Shown one piece after another: positions 57,528-64,000 of a stretch of DNA of 64,000 nucleotides. Position numbers and translations under genes: made by a program. This stretch comes from Leifsonia xyli. GTDB lineage: Bacteria; Actinomycetota; Actinomycetes; Actinomycetales; Microbacteriaceae. Numbering within the stretch: the first letter of the stretch is position 1; the number at the start of each line of letters is the position of its first letter. The DNA lies in NCBI GenBank assembly GCA_003243275.1, contig QFQR01000002.1:124001-188000 (forward strand), given 5' to 3'. The notes under the pieces were generated by a model. The model saw only the letters and a list, made by a program, of their open reading frames with translations. It ran no database searches and was not told the DNA's origin.

Positions 57528-58105
57528 TGGCGAACGCGACTGCTGCGGTGGCTGGCACGAACCAGCCCCGCCTCAAGCAGAAGTACCGTGGCGAGATCAC
57601 GAAGGCCCTGACCGAGGAGTTCGGCTACTCGAACCCCATGCAGGTTCCCGGCCTCGTGAAGATCGTCGTGAACACGGGTGTCGGCGAGGCTGCTCGCGAC
57701 TCCAAGGTGATCGACGGCGCCATCAAGGATCTCGTCCTGATCACCGGCCAGAAGCCGCAGGTCACGAAGGCCCGCAAGTCGATCGCGCAGTTCAAGCTGC
57801 GCGAGGGCATGCCGATCGGCGCGCACGTCACCCTCCGCGGCGACCGCGCCTGGGAGTTCCTCGACCGCCTGCTCTCGCTCGCGCTGCCGCGCATCCGCGA
57901 CTTCCGCGGTCTGAACCCGAAGCAGTTCGACGGCAACGGCAACTACACCTTCGGTGTCACCGAGCAGTCGATCTTCCACGAGATCAACCAGGACCAGATC
58001 GACCGCGTCCGCGGCTTCGACATCACGGTCGTCACCACCGCCAAGACGGATGACGAGGGTCGGGCTCTGCTCCGTGCGCTCGGCTTCCCGTTCAAGGCCG
58101 AGTAA
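57527..58105 (+). CDS. rplE: 50S ribosomal protein L5
   Basis: This 192-aa protein (PGLVKIVVNTGVGEAARDSK, GQKPQVTKARKSIAQFKLRE) binds 5S rRNA. The following 74-base gap, before rpsH, contains a TTCCGG-TGTA-CCGGA dyad but no S14 gene. Confidence 0.97.
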   Translation: MANATAAVAGTNQPRLKQKYRGEITKALTEEFGYSNPMQVPGLVKIVVNTGVGEAARDSKVIDGAIKDLVLITGQKPQVTKARKSIAQFKLREGMPIGAHVTLRGDRAWEFLDRLLSLALPRIRDFRGLNPKQFDGNGNYTFGVTEQSIFHEINQDQIDRVRGFDITVVTTAKTDDEGRALLRALGFPFKAE

Positions 58106-58179
58106 GACCCGCACAACCGAAGAAGGTCGGATTCCGGTGTACCGGATCCGAAACCGCTCAGGAAAAGGAAAACAACGAA

Positions 58180-58578
58180 ATGACGATGACAGATCCGGTC
58201 GCAGACCTGCTGACCCGTCTGCGCAACGCGAACCGTGCCTACCACGACACGGTGTCGCTGCCGAGCAGCAAGCTCAAGACCCACATCGCGGAGATCCTCC
58301 AGCGCGAGGGCTACATCGCGAGCTGGAAGGTCGAGGACGCGCGCGTCGGCCAGACCCTCACGATCGACCTCAAGTACGGTCCCAACCGCGAGCGTTCGAT
58401 CGCCGGGATCAAGCGCGTGTCGAAGCCGGGCCTCCGGGTCTACGCGAAGTCCACCGAGATCCCCCACGTGCTGGGCGGCCTCGGCGTGGCGATCCTGTCC
58501 ACCTCCTCGGGTCTGCTGACCGACCGTGAGGCGAACAAGAAGGGCGTCGGCGGGGAAGTCCTCGCCTACGTGTGGTGA
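58180..58578 (+). CDS. rpsH: 30S ribosomal protein S8
   Basis: This 132-aa protein (MTMTDPVADLLTRLRNANRA, VAILSTSSGLLTDREANKKG) binds helix 21 of 16S rRNA. S8 represses the spc operon in E. coli; whether this applies here is unknown. AGGAAAAGGAAA precedes the ATG. Confidence 0.97.
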   Translation: MTMTDPVADLLTRLRNANRAYHDTVSLPSSKLKTHIAEILQREGYIASWKVEDARVGQTLTIDLKYGPNRERSIAGIKRVSKPGLRVYAKSTEIPHVLGGLGVAILSTSSGLLTDREANKKGVGGEVLAYVW

Positions 58579-58584
58579 GCTGAG

Positions 58585-59121
58585 ATGTCTCGTATCGGAC
58601 GCCTTCCCATCGACGTGCCCGCCGGCGTCACCGTGACGATCGACGGCCAGGACGTCACCGTCAAGGGACCCAAGGGCGAGCTCGCGCTCACCGTCAAGAC
58701 CCCCATCGAGGTCAAGCTCGAAGACGGTCAGGTGCTCGTGAGCCGCCCCGACGACGAGCGCGACTCGCGCTCGCTGCACGGTCTCACCCGCACGCTCATC
58801 GCGAACCAGATCGTCGGCGTGACCGACGGCTACTCGAAGAGCCTCGAGGTCGTCGGCACGGGTTACCGTGTCGCCGCCAAGGGCAGCTCGGTCGAGTTCG
58901 CGCTCGGCTACTCGCACCCCATCACCGTCGACCCGCCCGCAGGGATCACCTTCGAGGTCGAGGGCAACAACAAGCTCCACGTCCGCGGCATCGACAAGCA
59001 GGCCGTGGGCGAGGTGGCCGCCAACATCCGCAAGCTGCGCAAGCCCGAGCCCTACAAGGGCAAGGGTGTGCGGTACGCGGGCGAAGTGGTCCGCCGCAAG
59101 GCCGGAAAGAGTGGTAAGTGA
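58585..59121 (+). CDS. rplF: 50S ribosomal protein L6
   Basis: This 178-aa protein (MSRIGRLPIDVPAGVTVTID, KPEPYKGKGVRYAGEVVRRK) is located near the factor-binding site. Complete, six bases after rpsH. Confidence 0.97.
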   Translation: MSRIGRLPIDVPAGVTVTIDGQDVTVKGPKGELALTVKTPIEVKLEDGQVLVSRPDDERDSRSLHGLTRTLIANQIVGVTDGYSKSLEVVGTGYRVAAKGSSVEFALGYSHPITVDPPAGITFEVEGNNKLHVRGIDKQAVGEVAANIRKLRKPEPYKGKGVRYAGEVVRRKAGKSGK

Positions 59122-59123
59122 TC

Positions 59124-59483
59124 ATGGCTTCCATCAGCAAGTCCGCACAGCGCAACCGCCGCCACGCGCGTCTGCGCAAGCGCATCGAGGGCACCGAGCA
59201 GCGTCCGCGGCTCGTCGTCACCCGTTCGGCCCGCCACGTCTTCGTGCAGGTCGTCGACGACAGCAAGGGCCACACGGTCGCCTCCGCCTCGACCCTCGAG
59301 GCCGAGCTGCGCAGCTTCGACGGTGACAAGACCGCGAAGGCCAAGAAGGTCGGCGAGCTCGTCGCCGAGCGCGCCAAGAAGGCGGGCGTCGAGGCGGTCG
59401 TGTTCGACCGTGGCGGCAACAAGTACGCCGGACGCGTCGCGGCTGTCGCCTCGGGCGCCCGCGAGGGAGGGCTCGAGCTGTGA
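59124..59483 (+). CDS. rplR: 50S ribosomal protein L18
   Basis: This 119-aa protein (SKSAQRNRRHARLRKRIEGT, VEAVVFDRGGNKYAGRVAAV) carries 5S rRNA with L5. ATG at 59124 was taken rather than a GTG two codons upstream that overlaps the rplF stop. Overlaps rpsE by four bases. Confidence 0.96.
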   Translation: MASISKSAQRNRRHARLRKRIEGTEQRPRLVVTRSARHVFVQVVDDSKGHTVASASTLEAELRSFDGDKTAKAKKVGELVAERAKKAGVEAVVFDRGGNKYAGRVAAVASGAREGGLEL

Positions 59484-60196
59484 GCACCGAAACCGAGAAC
59501 AAGGAGAACCAGGACGTGCAGTCCGAGGAGATCGCCGAGGGGCAGGTCGTCGAGACCGCCGCAGGCACGCAGTCGCAGGGCGAGCCCCGCGAGCAGCGTC
59601 GCGGCAGCCGTGAGCGCAACCCGCGCAACGACCGCGGTGCCCGTGGAGCGCGCGAGGAGAGCCAGTTCCTCGAGCGTGTCGTGACCATCAACCGCGTGTC
59701 GAAGGTCGTCAAGGGCGGTCGTCGCTTCAGCTTCACGGCGCTCGTCGTCGTGGGTGACGGCAACGGCATGGTCGGCGTCGGATACGGCAAGGCCCGTGAG
59801 GTGCCGCTCGCGATCTCGAAGGGCGTCGAGGAGGCGAAGAAGAACTTCTTCCGCGTCCCGCGCTCCGGTGCGACCATCCCCCACCCCGTTCAGGGTGAGG
59901 CGGCCGCCGGCGTCGTGCTGCTGCGTCCCGCGGCCGCAGGTACCGGGGTCATCGCCGGTGGTCCGGTGCGCGCCGTGCTCGAGTGCGCCGGCATCCACGA
60001 CGTGCTGTCGAAGTCGCTCGGCTCGTCGAACACCATCAACATCGTCCACGCGACCGTGACTGCCCTCAAGCAGCTCGAGGAGCCCTTCGCCGTCGCCGCT
60101 CGCCGCGGCCTGGCGTTCGAGGACGTCGCCCCGGAGCGCCTGGTGCGCGCCGAGGCCGACGCGCGTGCCGCCGCTACCGCGAAGGCTGGTGCCTGA
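59480..60196 (+). CDS. rpsE: 30S ribosomal protein S5 with N-terminal extension
   Basis: This 238-aa protein has its S5 core (FLERVVTINRVSKVVKGGRR, GSSNTINIVHATVTALKQLE) starting near residue 62. The first 60 residues are Glu/Gln then Arg-rich and disordered, so it is longer than the common 166-200 aa. GTG start in an overlap with rplR. Confidence 0.96.
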   Translation: MSTETENKENQDVQSEEIAEGQVVETAAGTQSQGEPREQRRGSRERNPRNDRGARGAREESQFLERVVTINRVSKVVKGGRRFSFTALVVVGDGNGMVGVGYGKAREVPLAISKGVEEAKKNFFRVPRSGATIPHPVQGEAAAGVVLLRPAAAGTGVIAGGPVRAVLECAGIHDVLSKSLGSSNTINIVHATVTALKQLEEPFAVAARRGLAFEDVAPERLVRAEADARAAATAKAGA

Positions 60197-60381
60197 TGGC
60201 CGCCCGACTCAAGGTGACCCAGATCAAGTCCGTTATCAGCGAGAAGCAGAACCAGCGCGACACCCTGCGCAGCCTGGGCCTCAAGCGCATCGGCGACGTC
60301 GTCGTGCGCGAGGACACCCCGGCGAACCGTGGGTACGTCCGCACGGTTGCGCACCTCGTGAAGGTCGAGGAGATTGACTAA
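60196..60381 (+). CDS. rpmD: 50S ribosomal protein L30
   Basis: This 61-aa protein (LKVTQIKSVISEKQNQRDTL, LGLKRIGDVVVREDTPANRG) is complete. One-base overlaps on both sides (rpsE and rplO). Confidence 0.96.
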   Translation: MAARLKVTQIKSVISEKQNQRDTLRSLGLKRIGDVVVREDTPANRGYVRTVAHLVKVEEID

Positions 60382-61154
60382 TGGCTGACGAGAAGAAGCC
60401 CGTAGCCGAGAAGAAGGCTGCCGCCCCGAAGGCTGCCGTCGAGAAGAAGGCGCCTGCCAAGGCTGCTGCTCCCGCGAAGGCTGCTGCCGCCGCGGAGAAG
60501 AAGCCCGCCGCCGCGAAGGCCGCCCCCAAGGCGACCGCCGCGAAGGCTGCTCCCGCCGAGAAGCCGGCCGCCGCGAAGCCGGCCGCCGCGAAGGCACCGG
60601 CCAAGGCTGCCGCGCCGAAGGCCGCCGCATCCGCTGCCGCGGCCGAGGCTCCGAAGGCTGCGGCCAAGCCCGCTGCCAAGAAGCCGGCTGCCAAGGCCGA
60701 CGCGCCCGCAGCGCGCCCGCAGGTGCTCAAGGCCCACCACCTCCGTCCCGCGGAGGGGGCCAAGAAGGCCAAGACCCGCGTCGGACGCGGTGAGGGCTCC
60801 AAGGGCAAGACCGCCGGTCGCGGCACCAAGGGCACCAAGGCCCGCTACCAGGTGCGCGTCGGACTCGAGGGCGGAAACCTCAACTCGGTCATGCGCGCCC
60901 CGAAGCTCCGCGGCTTCAAGAACCCGTTCCGTGTCGAGTACCAGGTCGTGAACCTGGAGCGTCTCGCCGAGCTCTACCCCAAGGGCGGCGATGTCACCAT
61001 CAGCGACCTCGTGGCGAAGGGTGCTGTTCGCAAGAACGAAAAGGTCAAGGTGCTCGGCGCCGGCGAGATTGCGGTTAAGCTGAACGTTGCGGTCGACAAG
61101 GTCTCGAGCTCTGCGGAGCAGAAGATCGTCGCCGCCGGCGGCTCCGTCAAGTAG
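60381..61154 (+). CDS. rplO: 50S ribosomal protein L15 with long Ala/Lys/Pro N-terminus
   Basis: This protein has 257 aa instead of about 147. The true L15 part begins near residue 114 (VLKAHHLRPAEGAKKAKTRV, GRGTKGTKARYQVRVGLEGG). The first 113 residues are repeats such as KKAPAKAAAPAKAAAAAEKK and AAAKPAAAKAPAKAAAPKAA, resembling histone H1 tails. No start codon nearer the core is better supported, and the ATG overlaps the rpmD stop. A nucleic-acid-binding tail is inferred. Confidence 0.95.
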   Translation: MADEKKPVAEKKAAAPKAAVEKKAPAKAAAPAKAAAAAEKKPAAAKAAPKATAAKAAPAEKPAAAKPAAAKAPAKAAAPKAAASAAAAEAPKAAAKPAAKKPAAKADAPAARPQVLKAHHLRPAEGAKKAKTRVGRGEGSKGKTAGRGTKGTKARYQVRVGLEGGNLNSVMRAPKLRGFKNPFRVEYQVVNLERLAELYPKGGDVTISDLVAKGAVRKNEKVKVLGAGEIAVKLNVAVDKVSSSAEQKIVAAGGSVK

Positions 61155-61163
61155 CCATCGGGA

Positions 61164-61213
61164 AGGTGGCCCCACCCGGGGCCACCTCCTCGCCGCACCG
61201 ACCCCGGTGCGGC
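61164..61213 (+). terminator. two hairpins between rplO and secY
   Basis: AGGTGGCCCC/GGGGCCACCT (61164-61187, 4-base loop) is followed by GCCGCACCG/CGGTGCGGC (61192-61213). They lie nine bases after the rplO stop and probably separate r-protein expression from secY-adk, at least in part. Confidence 0.7.
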
Positions 61214-61241
61214 ACGCACAGAATCTCACCCGGGAGGCGTC

Positions 61242-62570
61242 GTGTTCAGTGCCGTCGCGCGGATCTTCCGCACGCCGGACCTCCGCCGCAAGATCGCGTT
61301 CACGCTGGGCATCATCGCCCTGTTCCGGCTCGGGTCGTTCGTACCCGCGCCGTTCGTGGACTTCGGCAACGTCCAGAAATGCCTCGCGGGCAATGCCGGC
61401 GCATCCGGTCTCTACGACCTCGTCAACCTGTTCTCAGGTGGTGCGCTGCTGCAGCTCTCGATCTTCGCGCTCGGCATCATGCCGTACATCACGGCGTCGA
61501 TCATCGTGCAGCTGCTGCGCGTGGTCATCCCGCACTTCGACACCCTCTACAAGGAGGGCCAGGCGGGTCAGGCCAAGCTCACGCAGTACACCCGCTACCT
61601 GACGATCGCGCTCGGCGTGCTCCAGTCGACGACGCTCATCACGGTCGCCCGCTCCGGCGCACTGTTCGGCAGCACCGGCACCGCCGAGTGCTCGCAGCTC
61701 ATCGTCCCCGGCGGCGACACCTGGTACGGCATCCTGCTCATGGTCATCACCATGACGGCCGGCACCGGCGTCATCATGTGGATGGGCGAGCTCATCACCG
61801 AGCGCGGCATCGGCAACGGCATGTCGCTGATGATCTTCACCTCGATCGTCGCGGCCTTCCCGAACTCGCTCGGCGCCATCGCCCAGCAGCACAACATCGA
61901 GACCCTGCTGCTCGTCATCGTGATCGGCATCGTCATCATGTTCGCGGTCATCTTCGTCGAGCAGTCCCAACGCCGCATCCCGGTGCAGTACGCCAAGCGG
62001 ATGGTGGGGCGTCGCACCTACGGCGGCAACAACACCTACATCCCGATCAAGGTCAACATGGCGGGCGTCGTGCCGGTCATCTTCGCCTCGTCGCTGCTGT
62101 ACCTCCCGGCGCTCATCGCCCAGTTCAACCAGCCGAAGCAGGGCGAGGTCGCCCAGCCGTGGGTGCAGTGGATCTCCAGCTATCTGACGCGCGGTGACCA
62201 CCCGCTCTACATGCTGCTGTACTTCCTGCTCATCGTCGGGTTCACCTACTTCTACGTCGCCATCACGTTCAACCCGGACGAGGTCGCCGACAACATGAAG
62301 AAGTACGGCGGGTTCATCCCCGGCATCCGTGCGGGGCGTCCGACGGCCGAGTACCTCGACTACGTGCTGACCCGCGTCACGCTGCCCGGCTCGCTCTACC
62401 TCGGCATCATCGCGCTCGTGCCGCTCATCGCGCTCGTGCTCGTCGGCGCCAACCAGAACTTCCCGTTCGGTGGCACCTCGATCCTCATCATGGTGGGCGT
62501 CGGTCTCGAGACGGTCAAGCAGATCGACTCGCAGCTGCAGCAGCGTCACTACGAGGGCCTGCTGCGGTGA
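61242..62570 (+). CDS. secY: protein translocase subunit SecY
   Basis: This 442-aa channel protein has ten membrane helices. FRTPDLRRKIAFTLGIIALF opens it, the plug/gate region follows (LVNLFSGGALLQLSIFALGI, MPYITASIIVQLL), and the cytoplasmic loops QAKLTQYTRY and GGFIPGIRAGRPTAEYLDYV bind SecA or the ribosome. It forms SecYEG for export of, among others, the pilus and lipoprotein products here. GTG start with GGGAGG; overlaps adk (GTGA). Confidence 0.97.
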   Translation: MFSAVARIFRTPDLRRKIAFTLGIIALFRLGSFVPAPFVDFGNVQKCLAGNAGASGLYDLVNLFSGGALLQLSIFALGIMPYITASIIVQLLRVVIPHFDTLYKEGQAGQAKLTQYTRYLTIALGVLQSTTLITVARSGALFGSTGTAECSQLIVPGGDTWYGILLMVITMTAGTGVIMWMGELITERGIGNGMSLMIFTSIVAAFPNSLGAIAQQHNIETLLLVIVIGIVIMFAVIFVEQSQRRIPVQYAKRMVGRRTYGGNNTYIPIKVNMAGVVPVIFASSLLYLPALIAQFNQPKQGEVAQPWVQWISSYLTRGDHPLYMLLYFLLIVGFTYFYVAITFNPDEVADNMKKYGGFIPGIRAGRPTAEYLDYVLTRVTLPGSLYLGIIALVPLIALVLVGANQNFPFGGTSILIMVGVGLETVKQIDSQLQQRHYEGLLR

Positions 62571-63172
62571 CCGTCCGGCTGCTCATCGTCGGCCCTCCCG
62601 GGGCAGGGAAGGGCACCCAGGCGGCGCGGATCGCGGAGCGCTTCGGCATCCCCACGATCTCCACGGGCGACATCTTCCGCGCCAACATCGCGGGGGAGAC
62701 CGAGCTCGGGCTGCGGGTGAAGGCGATCGTCGACGCGGGTGACTACGTGCCCGACTCGCTCACCAACGAACTGGTGACCGACCGGCTCTCCGAGGCGGAT
62801 GCCACCACCGGCTTCCTGCTCGACGGCTACCCGCGCACGCCCGAGCAGGTGCGCTACCTCGACGAGCTGCTCGCCTCGCACGGGCACAAGCTCGACGCGG
62901 TGCTGCGGCTCGTCGCCGACCAGGACGAGATCGTGCGGCGGCTGCGCAAGCGCGCCCTCGAGCAGGGGCGGGCCGACGACTCCGAGGAGGCGATCCGCCA
63001 CCGCCAGGAGGTGTACCAGCGCGAGACCGCGCCGGTGCTCGAGATGTTCCGCGAGCAGGGCCTCCTCATCGAGGTCGACGGGCTCGGCGGCGTCGACGAG
63101 GTGACCGAGCGCATCTGGGCCGCCTTCGCGGCCGCGGGCATCGGAGGCACGACCCCCGAGGTCTCGGCCTAG
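62567..63172 (+). CDS. adk: adenylate kinase
   Basis: This 201-aa enzyme has the P-loop GPPGAGKGTQAARIAERFGI (about 8-27), STGDIFRANI, the NMP site LLDGYPRTPEQV (about 83-94) and a short LID (RALEQGRADDSEEAIRHRQE) without the zinc-finger insert. It converts ATP and AMP to two ADP. GTG start overlapping the secY stop. map and infA do not follow within the window; the next gene is convergent. Confidence 0.97.
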   Translation: MTVRLLIVGPPGAGKGTQAARIAERFGIPTISTGDIFRANIAGETELGLRVKAIVDAGDYVPDSLTNELVTDRLSEADATTGFLLDGYPRTPEQVRYLDELLASHGHKLDAVLRLVADQDEIVRRLRKRALEQGRADDSEEAIRHRQEVYQRETAPVLEMFREQGLLIEVDGLGGVDEVTERIWAAFAAAGIGGTTPEVSA

Positions 63173-63217
63173 GCTTCCGGCTCTGGCCGCCTCGCGTGCT
63201 CGGGCGGCATGCGTCGC

Positions 63218-63256
63218 GGTCTCGATGCACCGCGCTGTGCGCGGCACTCGAAGCGG
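63218..63256. repeat. GGTCTCGATGC repeat after adk
   Basis: GGTCTCGATGCACCGCGC and GCGCGGCACTCGAAGC match one arm of the repeat after rpoC (GGTCTCGATACACCGCC and GGCACTCGACCAGC). It lies in the convergent gap between adk and the EIIA gene. Confidence 0.65.
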
Positions 63257-63281
63257 TGGTGCGCGCTCCGGCGCCGCTGCG

Positions 63282-64000
63282 TCAGCCGTCGATGAGGCGG
63301 GTGAGCTCGGCGACGAGCGTCGGCACATCGGTCGCGCGGGCGACGAGGCCGCGGATGTTGTCGCGGTCGGAGAACACCTCGACGAGCTGGTCGAAGACCT
63401 CCTGGAAGGAGGCGCGGCCCGACTCGCTGAACGCGATGAACGCGATCACCTCGACCCGCGCATCCCCCCACGGCATCGAGGTGGAGTTGAGCACGAGCGC
63501 GATCGCCGTGCGCTCGGCGGTCATCGCCATCGCGTGCGGCATCGCGAGGCCGTCGGTGAAGGCCGTCGACGACAGCCGCTCGCGCTCGATCGCGCCCGCG
63601 ACGTACGCGTCATCGACGATGCCGGCCTCCGCCATCCGGCCGCCGAGGGTGCGGATCATGCTCTCGGCATCCGGGGCGTACAACTCGCGGAAGAACAACC
63701 GCTCGTCGAAGTAGGAGGCGAGCCGCTCGGCGAGGCGGGTGCGCCGCCGGAGACGTCGCACCCGCGCGATCGCGGCGTGGATGTCCTGCGCGTCCGTCTC
63801 GCCGAGGAAGGGGTGCACGACGAGCACGCGCTCGCTGGGGGCGGGCGGGTCGATGACCGAGATGACGAGGTCGCCGGGGAGGGTGTCCCAGTCGACGTCG
63901 GAGCGCGTGTCGAGCTGCTCGATGCGCAGTTCGGTGCCGACCGCCGCCTCCACGCGCCGCAGCAGCTCGAGGTGCAGCCGGTGGTAGGCGGGGGCGACGA
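63282..64000 (-). CDS. PTS EIIA-domain regulator (BglG/MtlR-type), 5' part beyond the window
   Basis: The reverse strand is open from the edge to a stop at 63282 (about 239 codons seen). The C-terminal 145 residues form a fructose/mannitol-type EIIA domain with the phospho-His motif AFTDGLAMPHAMAMTAERTA and FQEVFDQLVEVFSDRDNI. Before it lies an EIIB-like region (LVISVIDPPAPSERVLVVHP) and, at the edge, a helical segment (YHRLHLELLRRVEAAV). This order fits PRD-containing BglG/LicR/MtlR regulators rather than a free EIIA. In that case the protein would sense sugar-transport state by phosphorylation. The DNA- or RNA-binding part is not in the window. Confidence 0.75.
   Translation of the reverse strand, partial: VAPAYHRLHLELLRRVEAAVGTELRIEQLDTRSDVDWDTLPGDLVISVIDPPAPSERVLVVHPFLGETDAQDIHAAIARVRRLRRRTRLAERLASYFDERLFFRELYAPDAESMIRTLGGRMAEAGIVDDAYVAGAIERERLSSTAFTDGLAMPHAMAMTAERTAIALVLNSTSMPWGDARVEVIAFIAFSESGRASFQEVFDQLVEVFSDRDNIRGLVARATDVPTLVAELTRLIDG

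Overview
The window is high-GC actinobacterial DNA. I judge it most likely from the family Microbacteriaceae. This rests on the very high third-position GC, the frequent GGATGC/GCATCC words, the rpoBC, str and S10-spc operon order, an Ala/Lys/Pro-rich extension on ribosomal protein L15, and many genes that start six or seven bases after a TANNNT-type hexamer with no ribosome binding site. No tRNA, rRNA, CRISPR array, insertion sequence or phage gene was seen.

Layout. 1-22 kb is a loose set of housekeeping and accessory genes: a truncated membrane protein, an RsmC/RlmG-like methyltransferase, a divergent QorB-like reductase with its HxlR-type regulator, a small alarmone synthetase, an LLM flavin oxidoreductase, an EamA transporter, a Nei-type DNA glycosylase, a full-length Lhr helicase, Roadblock, MarR, DUF2510 and NUDIX genes, a DEAD-box RNA helicase, ComB-like, DUF427, CGNR, SprT-like, spermidine-synthase-like and GIN-domain genes. 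22.3-29.7 kb is rpoB-rpoC. 31.3-43.7 kb is a compact, mostly overlapping type IV pilus operon (pilB, pilT, pilC, pilA, three minor-pilin-like genes, prepilin peptidase, pilM, pilN, pilO), followed by an O-antigen-ligase-like membrane protein that could be a pilin glycosyltransferase. 45.4-49.8 kb is the str operon (rpsL, rpsG, fusA, tuf). 50.0-51.0 kb is an AbiEi-like/nuclease-like gene wedged between tuf and rpsJ. 51.4-63.2 kb is the S10-spc supercluster from rpsJ to adk, with no rpsN/rpsZ (S14) between rplE and rpsH. The right edge cuts a PTS EIIA-containing regulator.

The most unusual content is not a gene. Eight copies of a 60-bp palindrome (23-bp arms around a 14-bp centre; arm core GCGGTTTCGGCGCTATGTG) lie in intergenic gaps from 4.8 to 51.1 kb. 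All are exactly 60 bp, and one carries a compensatory base-pair change. They occur after stop codons but also in divergent promoter gaps, and two of them bracket the AbiEi-like gene. A second palindrome family has two copies of exactly 89 bp. Single-copy palindromes of similar build lie inside the lhr and methyltransferase genes and in the 1.8-2.0 kb gap. A third repeat, built on GGTCTCGATAC and TACTCGACCAGC, follows rpoC, fusA and adk and also sits in the 3' part of lhr. Together they look like several families of small dispersed palindromic elements. I do not recognise them as a named family.

Functionally, the right two thirds supplies transcription, translation, protein export and a surface pilus machine. 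The left third is mostly small independently transcribed genes, many apparently leaderless.
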